A DNA stretch of 64,000 nucleotides, from the NCBI GenBank assembly GCA_964639845.1, contig CAZXHS010000001.1:434001-498000 (forward strand), in the 5' to 3' direction. A program made the position numbers and the translations under genes. The stretch is from Desulfobulbus sp964639845. Its GTDB lineage: Bacteria; Desulfobacterota; Desulfobulbia; Desulfobulbales; Desulfobulbaceae. Below are positions 35,991-47,465 of the stretch, one piece after another. The notes beneath the pieces were generated by a model that was not told the origin of the DNA, ran no database searches, and saw nothing but the letters and a program-made list of their open reading frames with translations. Positions within the stretch are counted from its first letter, which is position 1, and the number at the start of each line of letters is the position of its first letter.

Positions 35991-37199
35991 TTATCGCAGG
36001 GCAGCAAGCGCAGCGGTGATCCGCTCCATTCCCTTCTGGATCACATCCATCGAGGTGGCAAAGGAAAAACGGATAAAGGCATCGGCACCAAAGGCGGCAC
36101 CGGGTACGGTTGCCACTTTGGCCTCGCTGAGCAGGTAGTCTGCCAGCGCCACCGAACCATCGATCACCTGGCCGTTGAAGGATTTGCCGTAATAGGCAGA
36201 GAAATTGGGAAAAACGTAGAAGGCGCCCATGGGGTTAACACAGCTCACCCCAGGAATAGCCCGCAGCGCCTCGACAAAATAGGCGCGGCGGGGAATAAAG
36301 GCCTCCAGTAACTGCCGGGGAAAGTCCTGCGGCCCGGTCAATGCTGCCAAGGCCGCGTACTGCGACGGTGCGGCCGGATTGGAGGTCGACTGGCTCTGGA
36401 TCTTGTTCATGGCCTTGATCACCGCCATCGGCCCCACCGACCAGCCGATGCGCCAGCCGGTCATGGCAAAGGACTTGGACACGCCATTGGACAGCACCGT
36501 TTGATCACGCAGCCGGGGATCGGCATGGAGGATATGGGGTAACTTGCCCTCGGCGTAAGTGATCTCCTCATACATGTCGTCGGTGATGACCAGCCAACCG
36601 TTATCATAGGCCATTTTGGCCACGGCGATCAACGATTCCTGAGAAAAGACCGATCCAGTGGGATTGGAAGGGCTATTGAGCACGATTGCCTTGGTTTTCG
36701 GGCTCACATACTGCGCCAGCACTGCGGGATCAAAGTCAAAATTATTTTCTTCCTTAAGCGGCACGATTACCGGTGTCCCGCCAGCCAACTGCACCATGGG
36801 CGGATAGGAGACCCAGTAGGGTGCGGGAATCAGCACCTCATCGCCGGGATTCAAAATCGCCTGAAAGATGTTGTAAAGCCCGTGCTTACCGCCACAGCAG
36901 ACCTGCACCTGGTCAGCCTCGTAGCTCCAGCCCTGATCCTGTTGCAGCTTGGCACAGATGGCCTGACGCAACTCTACGATACCCGCCACCGGGGTATAGC
37001 GGGTGTGGCCATCGTCAATGGCTTTTTTACCGGCGGCACAGACATGGGCCGGGGTGGACATATCCGGCTCGCCGACACTGAAATTCAAAATATCCGCACC
37101 AGCGGCCCTGAGTGCCTTCGCTTTGGCGTTGACGGCAAGTGTTGGTGAGGGCGCAACTTGCAGCACCCGCTCCGCTAGAACAAACTTTTCTGGCAACAT
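35991..37199 (-). CDS. Class I aminotransferase, aspartate aminotransferase type
   Basis: A 402-residue fold-type I PLP enzyme. The PLP lysine is Lys242 in SNGVSKSFAMTGWRIGW. NSPSNPTG holds the conserved Asn, and the C-terminal FIRFSFATS has the arginine that binds the substrate carboxylate. This is the subgroup Ib pattern of aspartate/prephenate aminotransferases; aspartate:2-oxoglutarate transfer is the most likely reaction, but broader specificity is common. AGGAG lies 11 bases before the ATG. Confidence 0.9.
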   Translation of the reverse strand: MLPEKFVLAERVLQVAPSPTLAVNAKAKALRAAGADILNFSVGEPDMSTPAHVCAAGKKAIDDGHTRYTPVAGIVELRQAICAKLQQDQGWSYEADQVQVCCGGKHGLYNIFQAILNPGDEVLIPAPYWVSYPPMVQLAGGTPVIVPLKEENNFDFDPAVLAQYVSPKTKAIVLNSPSNPTGSVFSQESLIAVAKMAYDNGWLVITDDMYEEITYAEGKLPHILHADPRLRDQTVLSNGVSKSFAMTGWRIGWSVGPMAVIKAMNKIQSQSTSNPAAPSQYAALAALTGPQDFPRQLLEAFIPRRAYFVEALRAIPGVSCVNPMGAFYVFPNFSAYYGKSFNGQVIDGSVALADYLLSEAKVATVPGAAFGADAFIRFSFATSMDVIQKGMERITAALAALR

Positions 37200-37352
37200 C
37201 TTCTCAATACTCCTTCTGTGAACAAAAGTACTTCGGTAGACAAAAAACAGTGTGCATTAACGCTTTGAGGAATTTTTCACAAGAGCTAATCACGGAAACC
37301 CGGAAAAATTTCCCCATTCCCTCCAGGCCTACTCCCGCTCAGCGCACCCGCC

Positions 37353-39125
37353 TCAGGGTTCTTGATACACCGGGCAGGGTCGCTGCCGATCATAGTGGCG
37401 ATAGGCCGGATCATCGGCCTTGCCATGGCAGGGCAAACAGAGTCCAACCCGCAAAATGCTGTGCAACTCCTCACCATTGAAGGGACGCAGATCCTTCCGC
37501 GATCCATGCTGCAATGGGGTGCCGTCGATGGCGACAAAGGTATCAAAACCCGGAGTCCGTCCATGGGCGGTGTCCACGCCCTGGTCTACCGGGAAGAATT
37601 GCCATTCCCCCTGCTCCTTCACCACCTTGCCCTCCCCTAGCCCCACGGTCTTGGTGGAGGCGTGGCAATCGGCACAACTGCGGCCCTTGCCCTGAATGGT
37701 GTGGGGATTGATGGCAGCCATGGTGAAGCGGTTAAAGCCGCCCTCGGTTTTCCCCTGCTCATCAATCAGGGTGACCAGGTCCTGGCAACCAGGAGTGACC
37801 ACCACCACCTCATCCTTCCACACCGCCAGCATCGGTTGTTCGTAGCGGATGTAGGAACGTCCTTCTTCCCACCAGCCAGGGGTGTTTTTGAGGGTGAGCT
37901 TGTCCAGATGGGTTTCACGCTTATCCCGCTTGACATGGCAGCCATAGCATTGCGGCACCCAGGTGGAATGGCAGGCCTCACAGGTAACCCGTTTGTGGAA
38001 AGAGGCTGCGCAGGCAAGGGCATCCGGCGGGTTGAGGGGGCGCTCTTTGCCGTCGATTTTGCCGGTGAGGGTGTACAATTCACCCTTCTTGGTCACATTG
38101 TTCAGGGGTTTGTTTTTGCGAGTAGTGCCTGGGGTCGATCCATGACAGCTTTCACAGGTGATTTCCAACTGCTCTTCATAATGGGCATAGCTGGTGCCAT
38201 CGCCCATGATCTCATCGCGGGTGTGGCAATCAATGCAGGCCATGCCTTTGACATGATGGATATCCGGAGCAATCTTCAGGTAGAAGCGATCACCGGGGAG
38301 CTGTTGCGAGGACGCCCCCCCCTGTTCATAGGGAGTGCCATACCCCTCGGCCTCGAAGAGACCGGTGTAGGAGATGCCGATGCGGCCGGAGCGGTTGTGA
38401 CAGCGGATGCAATTTTCCTCCGGTACCTGCTTGACCACCAGCGGATGCGGGCGGTTCTTGTCGGCGGCCTCCTGCTCGGCCTCGGTCAGTTGGCGGGTAA
38501 CGGTGTTGTGCGGCGTGCCGGGTGGGTTGATGTAGTGGCAGGCGGAGCAACCGCCGCCCTTCTCATTGAAAAAGGCCGGGGCGCCGGGCAGGTCGTTCTT
38601 CTGTTTCCACAGATGACAGGTGGCGCAGAGTTTGCGGTAATAATCAAGGGCCAGCGAGCTCTCACCGGACTTGAGCAACTGCTCAACGGTGATGTCGGCG
38701 TTCTGGTGCTCGCGCTCGCCCCAGTAGTAGAGCAAGGTAGCGAGTATCCCCCGGTTGGTGGCCATGAGCGAGTGCTTGACCTTGGTGCTGTCCGCCGGAT
38801 GACAGCCCTCGACGCCACAGGTTTTCTCGACTACCCGCAGATCGCCGGGGTTGAGCACCATACCCGCATGGGCCTTGGCCTTATCGATGGCCAGGGGATC
38901 GCCGAGATGGCAGGGGGCGCAACCAATGACCAAGTTGTCGTGCGCTCCATCCAACTTTTCCTTTTCGTGGCAACTCAAGCACATATCAACCGTTCCCGAG
39001 GTGGTGACGCTCAGTTGCTCAGGCCGCTTGGTTGATCGTTCACGAAACACCAGTACCGCTACCAGTACCAGGCTGGCGAGGACAAACAGGGCAAGGGAGA
39101 ACAGCGGACGGGAGGGCCGGGTCAT
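37353..39125 (-). CDS. Twelve-haem c-type cytochrome, membrane-anchored
   Basis: A 590-residue exported protein with one N-terminal helix (LALFVLASLVLVAVLVF) acting as signal anchor. Eleven CXXCH motifs are visible (from MCLSCH near residue 49 to LCLPCH near the C-terminus). A twelfth, expanded CX4CH motif, CGVEGCH, is in third place. The haems would be attached in the periplasm, so the protein is an electron conduit, probably between quinol oxidation and a terminal reductase. No reductase partner is adjacent. Family assignment beyond multihaem cytochrome is not possible by eye. Confidence 0.88.
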   Translation of the reverse strand: MTRPSRPLFSLALFVLASLVLVAVLVFRERSTKRPEQLSVTTSGTVDMCLSCHEKEKLDGAHDNLVIGCAPCHLGDPLAIDKAKAHAGMVLNPGDLRVVEKTCGVEGCHPADSTKVKHSLMATNRGILATLLYYWGEREHQNADITVEQLLKSGESSLALDYYRKLCATCHLWKQKNDLPGAPAFFNEKGGGCSACHYINPPGTPHNTVTRQLTEAEQEAADKNRPHPLVVKQVPEENCIRCHNRSGRIGISYTGLFEAEGYGTPYEQGGASSQQLPGDRFYLKIAPDIHHVKGMACIDCHTRDEIMGDGTSYAHYEEQLEITCESCHGSTPGTTRKNKPLNNVTKKGELYTLTGKIDGKERPLNPPDALACAASFHKRVTCEACHSTWVPQCYGCHVKRDKRETHLDKLTLKNTPGWWEEGRSYIRYEQPMLAVWKDEVVVVTPGCQDLVTLIDEQGKTEGGFNRFTMAAINPHTIQGKGRSCADCHASTKTVGLGEGKVVKEQGEWQFFPVDQGVDTAHGRTPGFDTFVAIDGTPLQHGSRKDLRPFNGEELHSILRVGLCLPCHGKADDPAYRHYDRQRPCPVYQEP

Positions 39126-39245
39126 AACGCGGGGTGATCGTCTTGAGAGAAGGAAGAATAATCTGGGAGATCAGCCCACGTTACCGGAAAAAAAGCACGG
39201 CGTCAAAGCGAGATTGACCGCATTTTCACATGAAGCACGCAACAA

Positions 39246-40871
39246 TTACTCAACAAAGCCCTGCACCAGGGGATACCGCCGTCCCGGCCCAAAGGCCTTG
39301 CTGGTCACCTTAATGCCGAGCGGTGCCTGCTTGCGCTTGTACTCATTGAATTTTATCCGCCGCACGATATCACGCACCAGCTGGATATCAAGACCACCGG
39401 CAGCAATGGCCTCAATGCTCTGGTGCTCCTCCAAGTAGGCCTGCAACACCACATCGAGCACCTCGTAGGGGGGCAAATCATCCTGGTCGCATTGGTCCGG
39501 TTTAAGTTCCGCCGATGGCGGGCGGGTGATGATGCGCTCGGGGATCACCTCCCCTGCTCCATTCACCAGTCGCGCCAGTTGGTACACCATGATCTTGGGC
39601 ACATCGGCAATCACCGCCAGCCCACCGCTCATATCACCATAGAGGGTGCAGTATCCCACCGCCATCTCCGACTTATTGCCGGTAGTCAGGAGTAGGCGGT
39701 TGCCCTTATTGGAAAGCGCCATGAGCAGGTTGCCACGGATGCGCGCCTGAATGTTTTGTTCGGTGGCATCCTCGGCCAGACCGGCAAAAAATGGGGCCAG
39801 GCTTTGCCGATACGCCTCCATGGTCTGGGCAATGGGGATCAGTTCAAAACCGCAGCCCAGGTTCTCGGCAAGCCGGCGCGCATCGTCAACCGAGTACTGA
39901 GCGGTGTAGGGCGAGGGCATGGCCACACAGAGTACATTCTCCGGGCCCAGGGCCTTGCAGGCGATGACCGCCGTCACCGCAGAATCGATGCCCCCGGAAA
40001 GGCCGAGCACCGCCTTGGTGAAGCCGCTCTTGTGCAGGTAGTCGCGCACACCCAGCACCAGGGCCTCCTCGACATCGGCGACGCTGTCCTCCAGACGCTG
40101 CGCCCCGGCCTGATGCCATTGATCGCTGTCGACCACCAGCATATCCTCACCAAAACCGGCGGCCATGCTGTGTAACGCCCCCTGCGGGGTGATGACCATG
40201 GAGTGGCCATCAAAGACGAGTCCATCCTGGCCGCCCACCTGGTTGACGTAGAGCAGGGGCAGGTTGTTGTCGCGACAGAGCCGGGCAAAGATCTGCTGCC
40301 GCTCTTCCAGTTTGCCGTGGTAGTAGGGCGAGGCGGAAATATTGATCAGACAGTCGGGGACCACCGAGCCGATGACTAAGCCTTGCAGGGGATTGGCGGC
40401 ATAGGCCTCACTGTTCCACCAGATATCCTCGCAGATGGTGAGCCCGCACTGCAGGCCCTGAAAAGGAAAAACGGTGGACGTGGTGCCGGGTTCAAAATAG
40501 CGGGTTTCGTCAAAGACATCATAGGTGGGCAGCAACTGCTTGCGCGCGCGAAAGGCAATCCTGCCCTGTTGCAGCACCAGGGCGGCGTTATACAGCGGCT
40601 TACCCGGCCCCTGTCGCCGCTCGGGCACACCGACGATACAGCTGATACCGTCGAGCTGCTTGCTCAGATCGGCCAGGGCCCGATCATGGCCATCGAGAAA
40701 GGAGGTTCGCTCCAGCAAATCCTGGGGCGGGTAGCCGCAGAGAGTCAACTCCGGAAAGACAACCAGATCGCAACCGGCCTGCCGTGCCTTGGCAAGCCAA
40801 TGGAGGACTTGGCGCAGATTTTGTTCAAAGGCGCCAATAACGGGATTTGTTTGGACAAGTGCGACTTTCAC
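39246..40871 (-). CDS. nadE: Glutamine-dependent NAD+ synthetase
   Basis: A 541-residue two-domain enzyme that amidates nicotinic acid adenine dinucleotide to NAD+. The N-terminal nitrilase domain has VVFPELTLCGYPP (Glu41) and the nucleophilic Cys in LTICEDIWW. The C-terminal synthetase has the ATP loop LGLSGGIDSAVTA near residue 290 and TTGNKSEMAVGYCTLYGD. The start is a GTG at 40871 with CCAGGA upstream, and MKVALVQTNPVIG matches family N-termini. Confidence 0.96.
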   Translation of the reverse strand: MKVALVQTNPVIGAFEQNLRQVLHWLAKARQAGCDLVVFPELTLCGYPPQDLLERTSFLDGHDRALADLSKQLDGISCIVGVPERRQGPGKPLYNAALVLQQGRIAFRARKQLLPTYDVFDETRYFEPGTTSTVFPFQGLQCGLTICEDIWWNSEAYAANPLQGLVIGSVVPDCLINISASPYYHGKLEERQQIFARLCRDNNLPLLYVNQVGGQDGLVFDGHSMVITPQGALHSMAAGFGEDMLVVDSDQWHQAGAQRLEDSVADVEEALVLGVRDYLHKSGFTKAVLGLSGGIDSAVTAVIACKALGPENVLCVAMPSPYTAQYSVDDARRLAENLGCGFELIPIAQTMEAYRQSLAPFFAGLAEDATEQNIQARIRGNLLMALSNKGNRLLLTTGNKSEMAVGYCTLYGDMSGGLAVIADVPKIMVYQLARLVNGAGEVIPERIITRPPSAELKPDQCDQDDLPPYEVLDVVLQAYLEEHQSIEAIAAGGLDIQLVRDIVRRIKFNEYKRKQAPLGIKVTSKAFGPGRRYPLVQGFVE

Positions 40872-40960
40872 GATGCAATTCCTGGAAAAACGAACGAAGC
40901 AACGGCTGCTTGACAGAGCTCAGAGAGGAGGGAGACAACTGAGTACGGGCTTGCGAGCAC

Positions 40961-40994
40961 AAAAAAAAAGCCCGGCAGGAAGAACCTGCCGGGC
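40961..40994 (-). terminator. Rho-independent terminator of the cold-shock gene
   Basis: GCCCGGCAGG (40970-40979) pairs with CCTGCCGGGC (40985-40994) around AAGAA. Nine A on the plus strand (40961-40969) give a T-run on the minus strand. It lies 18 bases past the csp stop codon. Confidence 0.92.
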
Positions 40995-41012
40995 CGAAAC
41001 ACGCTTCTTTTC

Positions 41013-41213
41013 TTATTGTTTCATCACGTTGGCGGCGGCTGGCCCCTTGGGCCCGTCAACGATCTCAAACTGCACCTTGTCGCCCTCGTTCAATGTTTTA
41101 AAACCGGCTCCACTGATGGCAGAGTAGTGGACAAACACATCCTTCCCTGCTTCCTGCTCAATAAAACCAAACCCTTTTGCTTCGTTAAACCACTTTACTG
41201 TACCTGTCAACAT
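41013..41213 (-). CDS. Cold-shock domain protein
   Basis: A 66-residue single-stranded nucleic-acid binding protein of the CspA family. TVKWFNEAKGFGFIEQE contains RNP1 and DVFVHYSAI contains RNP2; the C-terminus GPKGPAAANV is typical. It acts as an RNA chaperone, not necessarily only in the cold. A leader of about 125 bases between the putative promoter and the ATG fits the long 5' UTRs known for this family. Confidence 0.96.
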   Translation of the reverse strand: MLTGTVKWFNEAKGFGFIEQEAGKDVFVHYSAISGAGFKTLNEGDKVQFEIVDGPKGPAAANVMKQ

Positions 41214-41345
41214 CGCTCCCTAATTCTCCTTGTCTTGGGCTGAATCTTTTGCCCATGCGCAGTTTCATTAGCTTAAGGGGAAATCCACGACAAGATTCAC
41301 ATCCGTAACCAGTGAAATTACCGCATGTTCTACTCCTGGGCGGCG

Positions 41346-41373
41346 AACATAACATTAATTGCATGAAAAACAA
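41346..41373 (-). promoter_or_regulatory. Possible promoter of the cold-shock gene
   Basis: On the minus strand TTGTTT (41373-41368) and TATGTT (41351-41346) are 16 bases apart. Transcription from here would give a leader of about 125 bases before the csp ATG. A 16-base palindrome lies just upstream at 41383-41398. Confidence 0.35.
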
Positions 41374-41382
41374 GAAAATTGA

Positions 41383-41398
41383 TGTCGCCTAGGCGACA
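41383..41398. repeat. Perfect 16-base palindrome upstream of csp
   Basis: TGTCGCCTAGGCGACA is a perfect palindrome directly upstream of the putative csp -35 box, within the 304-base gap between csp and mltG. It could be an operator for a dimeric regulator. A second imperfect stem, TTCCGT/ACGGAA with GGAT/ATCC inside (41459-41485), sits closer to the mltG stop and may be a weak terminator. Confidence 0.45.
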
Positions 41399-41517
41399 GA
41401 AGGCAAAAAATTCCAAGATGCAGGGAGATACCCCAGGAAAGCGGAAAGATTTTAGTCGTTCCGTAAGGATGTCCATCCCACGGAAAAAGCGAAGACATTC
41501 AGGGGTTGTCAGACCAC

Positions 41518-42510
41518 TTACCGCGACACCTGGTACTGGCGGACGGCACGATTGTGTTCTTCCAGGCTAGCAGAAAAGACATGGGTGCCGTCGTTGCGGG
41601 AGACAAAGTAGAGGGCCTCGGAGTCGGCTGGATGCAACACCGCCTCCACGGCGGCCCGTCCCGGGTTACAGATGGGGCCGACGGGAAGGCCTGGCAGGGT
41701 GTAGGTATTATAGGGGGTTTGCCGCAACAGATCGGCCTTGGTGAGATCACCATTGAAGTTCGCCAGGCCAAAGATAACGGTGGGGTCGGACTGCAACCGC
41801 ATTTTGCGCTGCAAGCGATTGAGAAAAACCCGGGCAATCAGGGGCCGCTCCATGGCTGCTCCGGTCTCCTTTTCGACCATTGAGGCAAGGATAAGTAACT
41901 GATGCCGGCTCAGGCCATGGACGTGTTCAGCAACGGCCATCTCCCGCCACACTTGGCGAAACCGTTCCACCATCATGCGCAACACCCCATCCTCGCTGAC
42001 CTCGTCACGAACCAGGGTGTAGGTTTCCGGAAAGAGGTACCCCTCCAAGGTCGGTGCCTCAATACCCAACTGCCGGATAAAGGAGGGATCGCGGCACAGG
42101 GCAAGAAACGCCGGCACCTTGATCCAGCCATCGCGGGCAAAGAGCTCGGCCACCTGCGCCGTGCTCAACCCTTCGGGGATGGTCACCTGATGACGAAGAT
42201 TGCTGCCGGTGGCAAGCAGATCAAGGATCTGTGGCGGTGTCAACCCCTTGGCAACGCTGTACTCGCCGGCCTTGAGCGTGCCCCTTTTGCCACTGAGAGC
42301 CACCAGGACCAGAAAGCGGATATCATTTTTCAGCAATCCCTGGGCAGCCAACTGGACGCCGATGCTTCGCACCCCGGACCCCCGGGCAATGGTGAGAACT
42401 ACCGCCCCCTCACCGGGTGAAGGAGTCAGCAGAAAGGAGCGATACCACAGCCCCAGACTGGTCATCACCAGCAGCACTCCCGCCACCAGCAGCAGCACAA
42501 TACGACGCAT
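41518..42510 (-). CDS. mltG: Endolytic murein transglycosylase
   Basis: A 330-residue inner-membrane protein with an N-terminal helix (IVLLLVAGVLLVMTSLGLW) and a periplasmic YceG domain that cuts nascent glycan strands. LEGYLFPETY and ILASMVEKETG (catalytic Glu) are canonical, as is the late YNTYTLPGLPVGPICNPG. The length matches the family. GAAGG precedes the ATG. Transcribed leftward after lon but separated from it by the lon terminator. Confidence 0.95.
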   Translation of the reverse strand: MRRIVLLLVAGVLLVMTSLGLWYRSFLLTPSPGEGAVVLTIARGSGVRSIGVQLAAQGLLKNDIRFLVLVALSGKRGTLKAGEYSVAKGLTPPQILDLLATGSNLRHQVTIPEGLSTAQVAELFARDGWIKVPAFLALCRDPSFIRQLGIEAPTLEGYLFPETYTLVRDEVSEDGVLRMMVERFRQVWREMAVAEHVHGLSRHQLLILASMVEKETGAAMERPLIARVFLNRLQRKMRLQSDPTVIFGLANFNGDLTKADLLRQTPYNTYTLPGLPVGPICNPGRAAVEAVLHPADSEALYFVSRNDGTHVFSASLEEHNRAVRQYQVSR

Positions 42511-42566
42511 AGGCCTTCAACACTCCGATTTCACTGCCCTGGTTTTTTAGCCAATGGCACGAATGA

Positions 42567-42594
42567 AAACGGCCGGTTGTGCAACCGGCCGTTT
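42567..42594 (-). terminator. Rho-independent terminator of lon
   Basis: AAACGGCCGGTT (42567-42578) pairs perfectly with AACCGGCCGTTT (42583-42594) around GTGC, five bases after the lon stop, followed by TTTTCATT on the minus strand. Confidence 0.88.
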
Positions 42595-42598
42595 CCTC

Positions 42599-45067
<2,469 letters not shown>

Positions 45068-45258
45068 GTTTTCCTCCTTAACTGTGCCGGGAACTCTCCC
45101 TAGGGCTAAATTGTCCCACGACAGTAAACACAACCCCGGATGAAGTCAAGACACGCCCCACTGGCGTTTGGACAAGAAAAATAAGCCTTGAAGAAAAGGC
45201 CAGGGCTCAATATAGAAAGGAAGATTTTTCTGTTGCCCCGTCTGCCCCGGAGTTTTCC

Positions 45259-46059
45259 ATGCTGAGCATTGAATCGTTTTTCAACCTTGCCGACTTCCCT
45301 GACCGCGCCCTCTTCGTCGACTGCCCCTATGTCTGGTCGCCGTTGAAAAAACTCAAGGGGTATATGGCCGATAATACCGCACCAACCTTCCAGCATGTCT
45401 GCATCGCCGACGCCGTGCCCCTGGACAGTCCTTATATCTGGTACAACGGCAAACTGCGCAATGCCCGCGAGTGCATCATCACCTACGGCGATACCACCAA
45501 AGGCGGCTTGACGGTGTGGGAGAACGGCCAGTTTCTCAACGGCGCCTCGGTGATCATGGCTGGCGCGGTTATGGTGGGCAGGAATATCAAGATCGGTAAG
45601 GGGGTGTTGATCGAACCGGGGGCGATGATCAAGTCACCGGCCATCATTGGCGACCATTCGGAGATCCGCCAGGGAGCCTACCTGCGCGGCAACTGTCTTA
45701 TTGGCCAGCGCTGCGTGGTTGGCCATACCACCGAGGTGAAGCATTCCATCTTCCTCAACGATGCCAAGGCCGGCCATTTTGCCTACTTAGGTGATTCGAT
45801 TCTCGGCAGCCGCGTCAACCTCGGCGCCGGCACCAAGTGCGCCAACCTGCGCTTTGTCTCCGGCACCATCTCCATCCGCACCGAGGGCAACAAACTCGAC
45901 ACCGGCCTGCGCAAGCTCGGCGCGATCTTAGGCGACGACTGTCAGACCGGTTGCAATTCAGTGACCAGCCCCGGCACCCTCCTTGGCCCCGAGAGTCTGC
46001 TGCTGCCCAACGTCACCGCAGCTTCTGGAGTACATCCTCGAAAATCCGTTCTGCGCTAG
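45259..46059 (+). CDS. Left-handed beta-helix (hexapeptide) transferase-like protein
   Basis: A 266-residue protein whose middle is a run of hexapeptide repeats forming a left-handed beta-helix, for example IKIGKGVLIEPGAMIKSPAI and LGDSILGSRVNLGAGTKCAN, the latter like the GlmU acetyltransferase end. No pyrophosphorylase (Rossmann) domain is attached. It may be a sugar-nucleotide acyltransferase of UDP-GlcNAc or related metabolism; the substrate is not known. GGAG lies six bases before the ATG. Its 3' end overlaps the convergent membrane-protein gene by 47 bases. Confidence 0.8.
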   Translation: MLSIESFFNLADFPDRALFVDCPYVWSPLKKLKGYMADNTAPTFQHVCIADAVPLDSPYIWYNGKLRNARECIITYGDTTKGGLTVWENGQFLNGASVIMAGAVMVGRNIKIGKGVLIEPGAMIKSPAIIGDHSEIRQGAYLRGNCLIGQRCVVGHTTEVKHSIFLNDAKAGHFAYLGDSILGSRVNLGAGTKCANLRFVSGTISIRTEGNKLDTGLRKLGAILGDDCQTGCNSVTSPGTLLGPESLLLPNVTAASGVHPRKSVLR

Positions 46060-46375
46060 AACGCTGTTGCGGCCGCTGCTCCGGCGGTAAGCCCTGGGCT
46101 GCGTATTCGTAGAGGGCAAAGAAAAAAGCAAAGAGAATGCCGACGGTAAAAAAGACCCGCAGCAACCGGTCCCAGGGCAGCCAGCCCTTACCGGAGAGGC
46201 GGCGAAAAACCACGGCAACGATATAAGTCAAGCCCAAGGCATAGGGCGCGGTGAGCAGCACCTGATAGACCGTTCCCATCAGGGTGGCGCTCGCATCGGC
46301 GCCCAGGCGCAGATGAAAGAGCACATAAGCCAGCGCCGTCAAAATAAACGTAATTTTTTCCCGTAATGTCTGCAT
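46013..46375 (-). CDS. Small membrane protein of unknown function
   Basis: A 120-residue protein with three hydrophobic segments (ITFILTALAYVLFHL, QVLLTAPYALGLTYIVAVVF and VFFTVGILFAFFFALYEY) and a charged, Gln/Arg-rich tail. I start at MQTLREKITF (46375); the 12 upstream codons are weak. It starts only three bases from the divergent gene at 46379 and overlaps the convergent gene on its other side. No family recognised; composition and helix pattern support a real membrane protein. Confidence 0.65.
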   Translation of the reverse strand: MQTLREKITFILTALAYVLFHLRLGADASATLMGTVYQVLLTAPYALGLTYIVAVVFRRLSGKGWLPWDRLLRVFFTVGILFAFFFALYEYAAQGLPPEQRPQQRSSAERIFEDVLQKLR

Positions 46376-46378
46376 GAT

Positions 46379-47449
46379 ATGAATACAACCCTTGCCTGCG
46401 TCTTTCCTCAAACCCTGCCCGATGCGGATTTTGTTTTCCCCCTTCTACAGGTTTTCGATGGGGTTGTCCACCTGCAAGCCGTGGAAAACGAACCCCTGGA
46501 AACCGACTCAGACTATCTGCGCCAATGCCTGGAGTCCGGTAAACTGCATCCCTTTGCGCCTGCGCCCCTGGGCGAGGAGCGCCAGCGTTTCCTGGCCCTA
46601 GTCGAAGATATGCGCCGCCACGGGGCCGATTACATCAGCCAGTTGAGCATGCTCACCGTGGCCGGCTTGCAGCGCAGCGAACAGGTGGAGAGTTCGCAGG
46701 CCCTGGTGACTGATCTGCTCAAACGCAGCGATATCCGCAGCCGCGAGGAGGAACAGGTGCGGCTGTGGCAGGCACGGCTGATGTTGAAGTTGGGTGAATG
46801 CCATGATCGCCAGCACGCGGATATCGCCACCGCCCTGGATGCTATCACCAGCCGCCAGCAGCGCTTGCTGCACGAGTTGCGCGAGGAGGACGACGACAGC
46901 TTTGCCCTCACCGCCGAGATCACCGGACACTCCCGCGAAGAGGAGACCATGCAGCGTAATCGGCTCAAGGCCTGGATACGGCTTGCCTTGCACGCTCAGG
47001 ATCTGCCCGCAGCCCTGCCGATCACCTGCCATGCCGCCATCCTGGACCTGCTGCAGGAGATCTTTGAGAAGCGCTCCACCACCGCGGCCAAACCTCTCGC
47101 CAGCTTGCCACTGCCCTTACTCCCCGGCACAGCTGAACCGGGAGTACCGCTCATCGAGCAACTGCCCGAGCTCAAAGCCGCCCTGAAAGCACTGACGCTG
47201 CCCTGCCCCCCTGAACAGGTCACGGCCCTGGCGCAACGGTTGGGTGAAAACCACGATTCGTGGCTGGCCCTACTGGAGCGGAATTACCCCGAGACCGAGC
47301 ATGGGCGATGCCAGCTGCAACTGGTGTATTTTCCAGGTATCAGCGCCAGTCAACTGTTAAGGGAGGTCTGTGGGGGAGAACAGCAATCAGCCAGCAGCAG
47401 CACAGAGCCGAGCGGTTGCTGCATTGGCCTGCTCAGCGTGGAGGACTAA
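46379..47449 (+). CDS. Protein of unknown function, alpha-helical
   Basis: A 356-residue soluble protein with no signal or membrane segment. It is rich in Leu, Glu, Gln and Arg, with predicted helices over most of its length (for example RLMLKLGECHDRQHADIATALDAI). A loop with REEDDDS lies near residue 175, and the C-terminal part is Pro-rich, ending in Ser-rich residues. I do not recognise the family. The ATG at 46379 lacks a ribosome site, so a downstream start is possible, although the first 40 residues read as ordinary protein. Confidence 0.6.
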   Translation: MNTTLACVFPQTLPDADFVFPLLQVFDGVVHLQAVENEPLETDSDYLRQCLESGKLHPFAPAPLGEERQRFLALVEDMRRHGADYISQLSMLTVAGLQRSEQVESSQALVTDLLKRSDIRSREEEQVRLWQARLMLKLGECHDRQHADIATALDAITSRQQRLLHELREEDDDSFALTAEITGHSREEETMQRNRLKAWIRLALHAQDLPAALPITCHAAILDLLQEIFEKRSTTAAKPLASLPLPLLPGTAEPGVPLIEQLPELKAALKALTLPCPPEQVTALAQRLGENHDSWLALLERNYPETEHGRCQLQLVYFPGISASQLLREVCGGEQQSASSSTEPSGCCIGLLSVED

Positions 47450-47465
47450 CGAAAATAAGAAGGGA

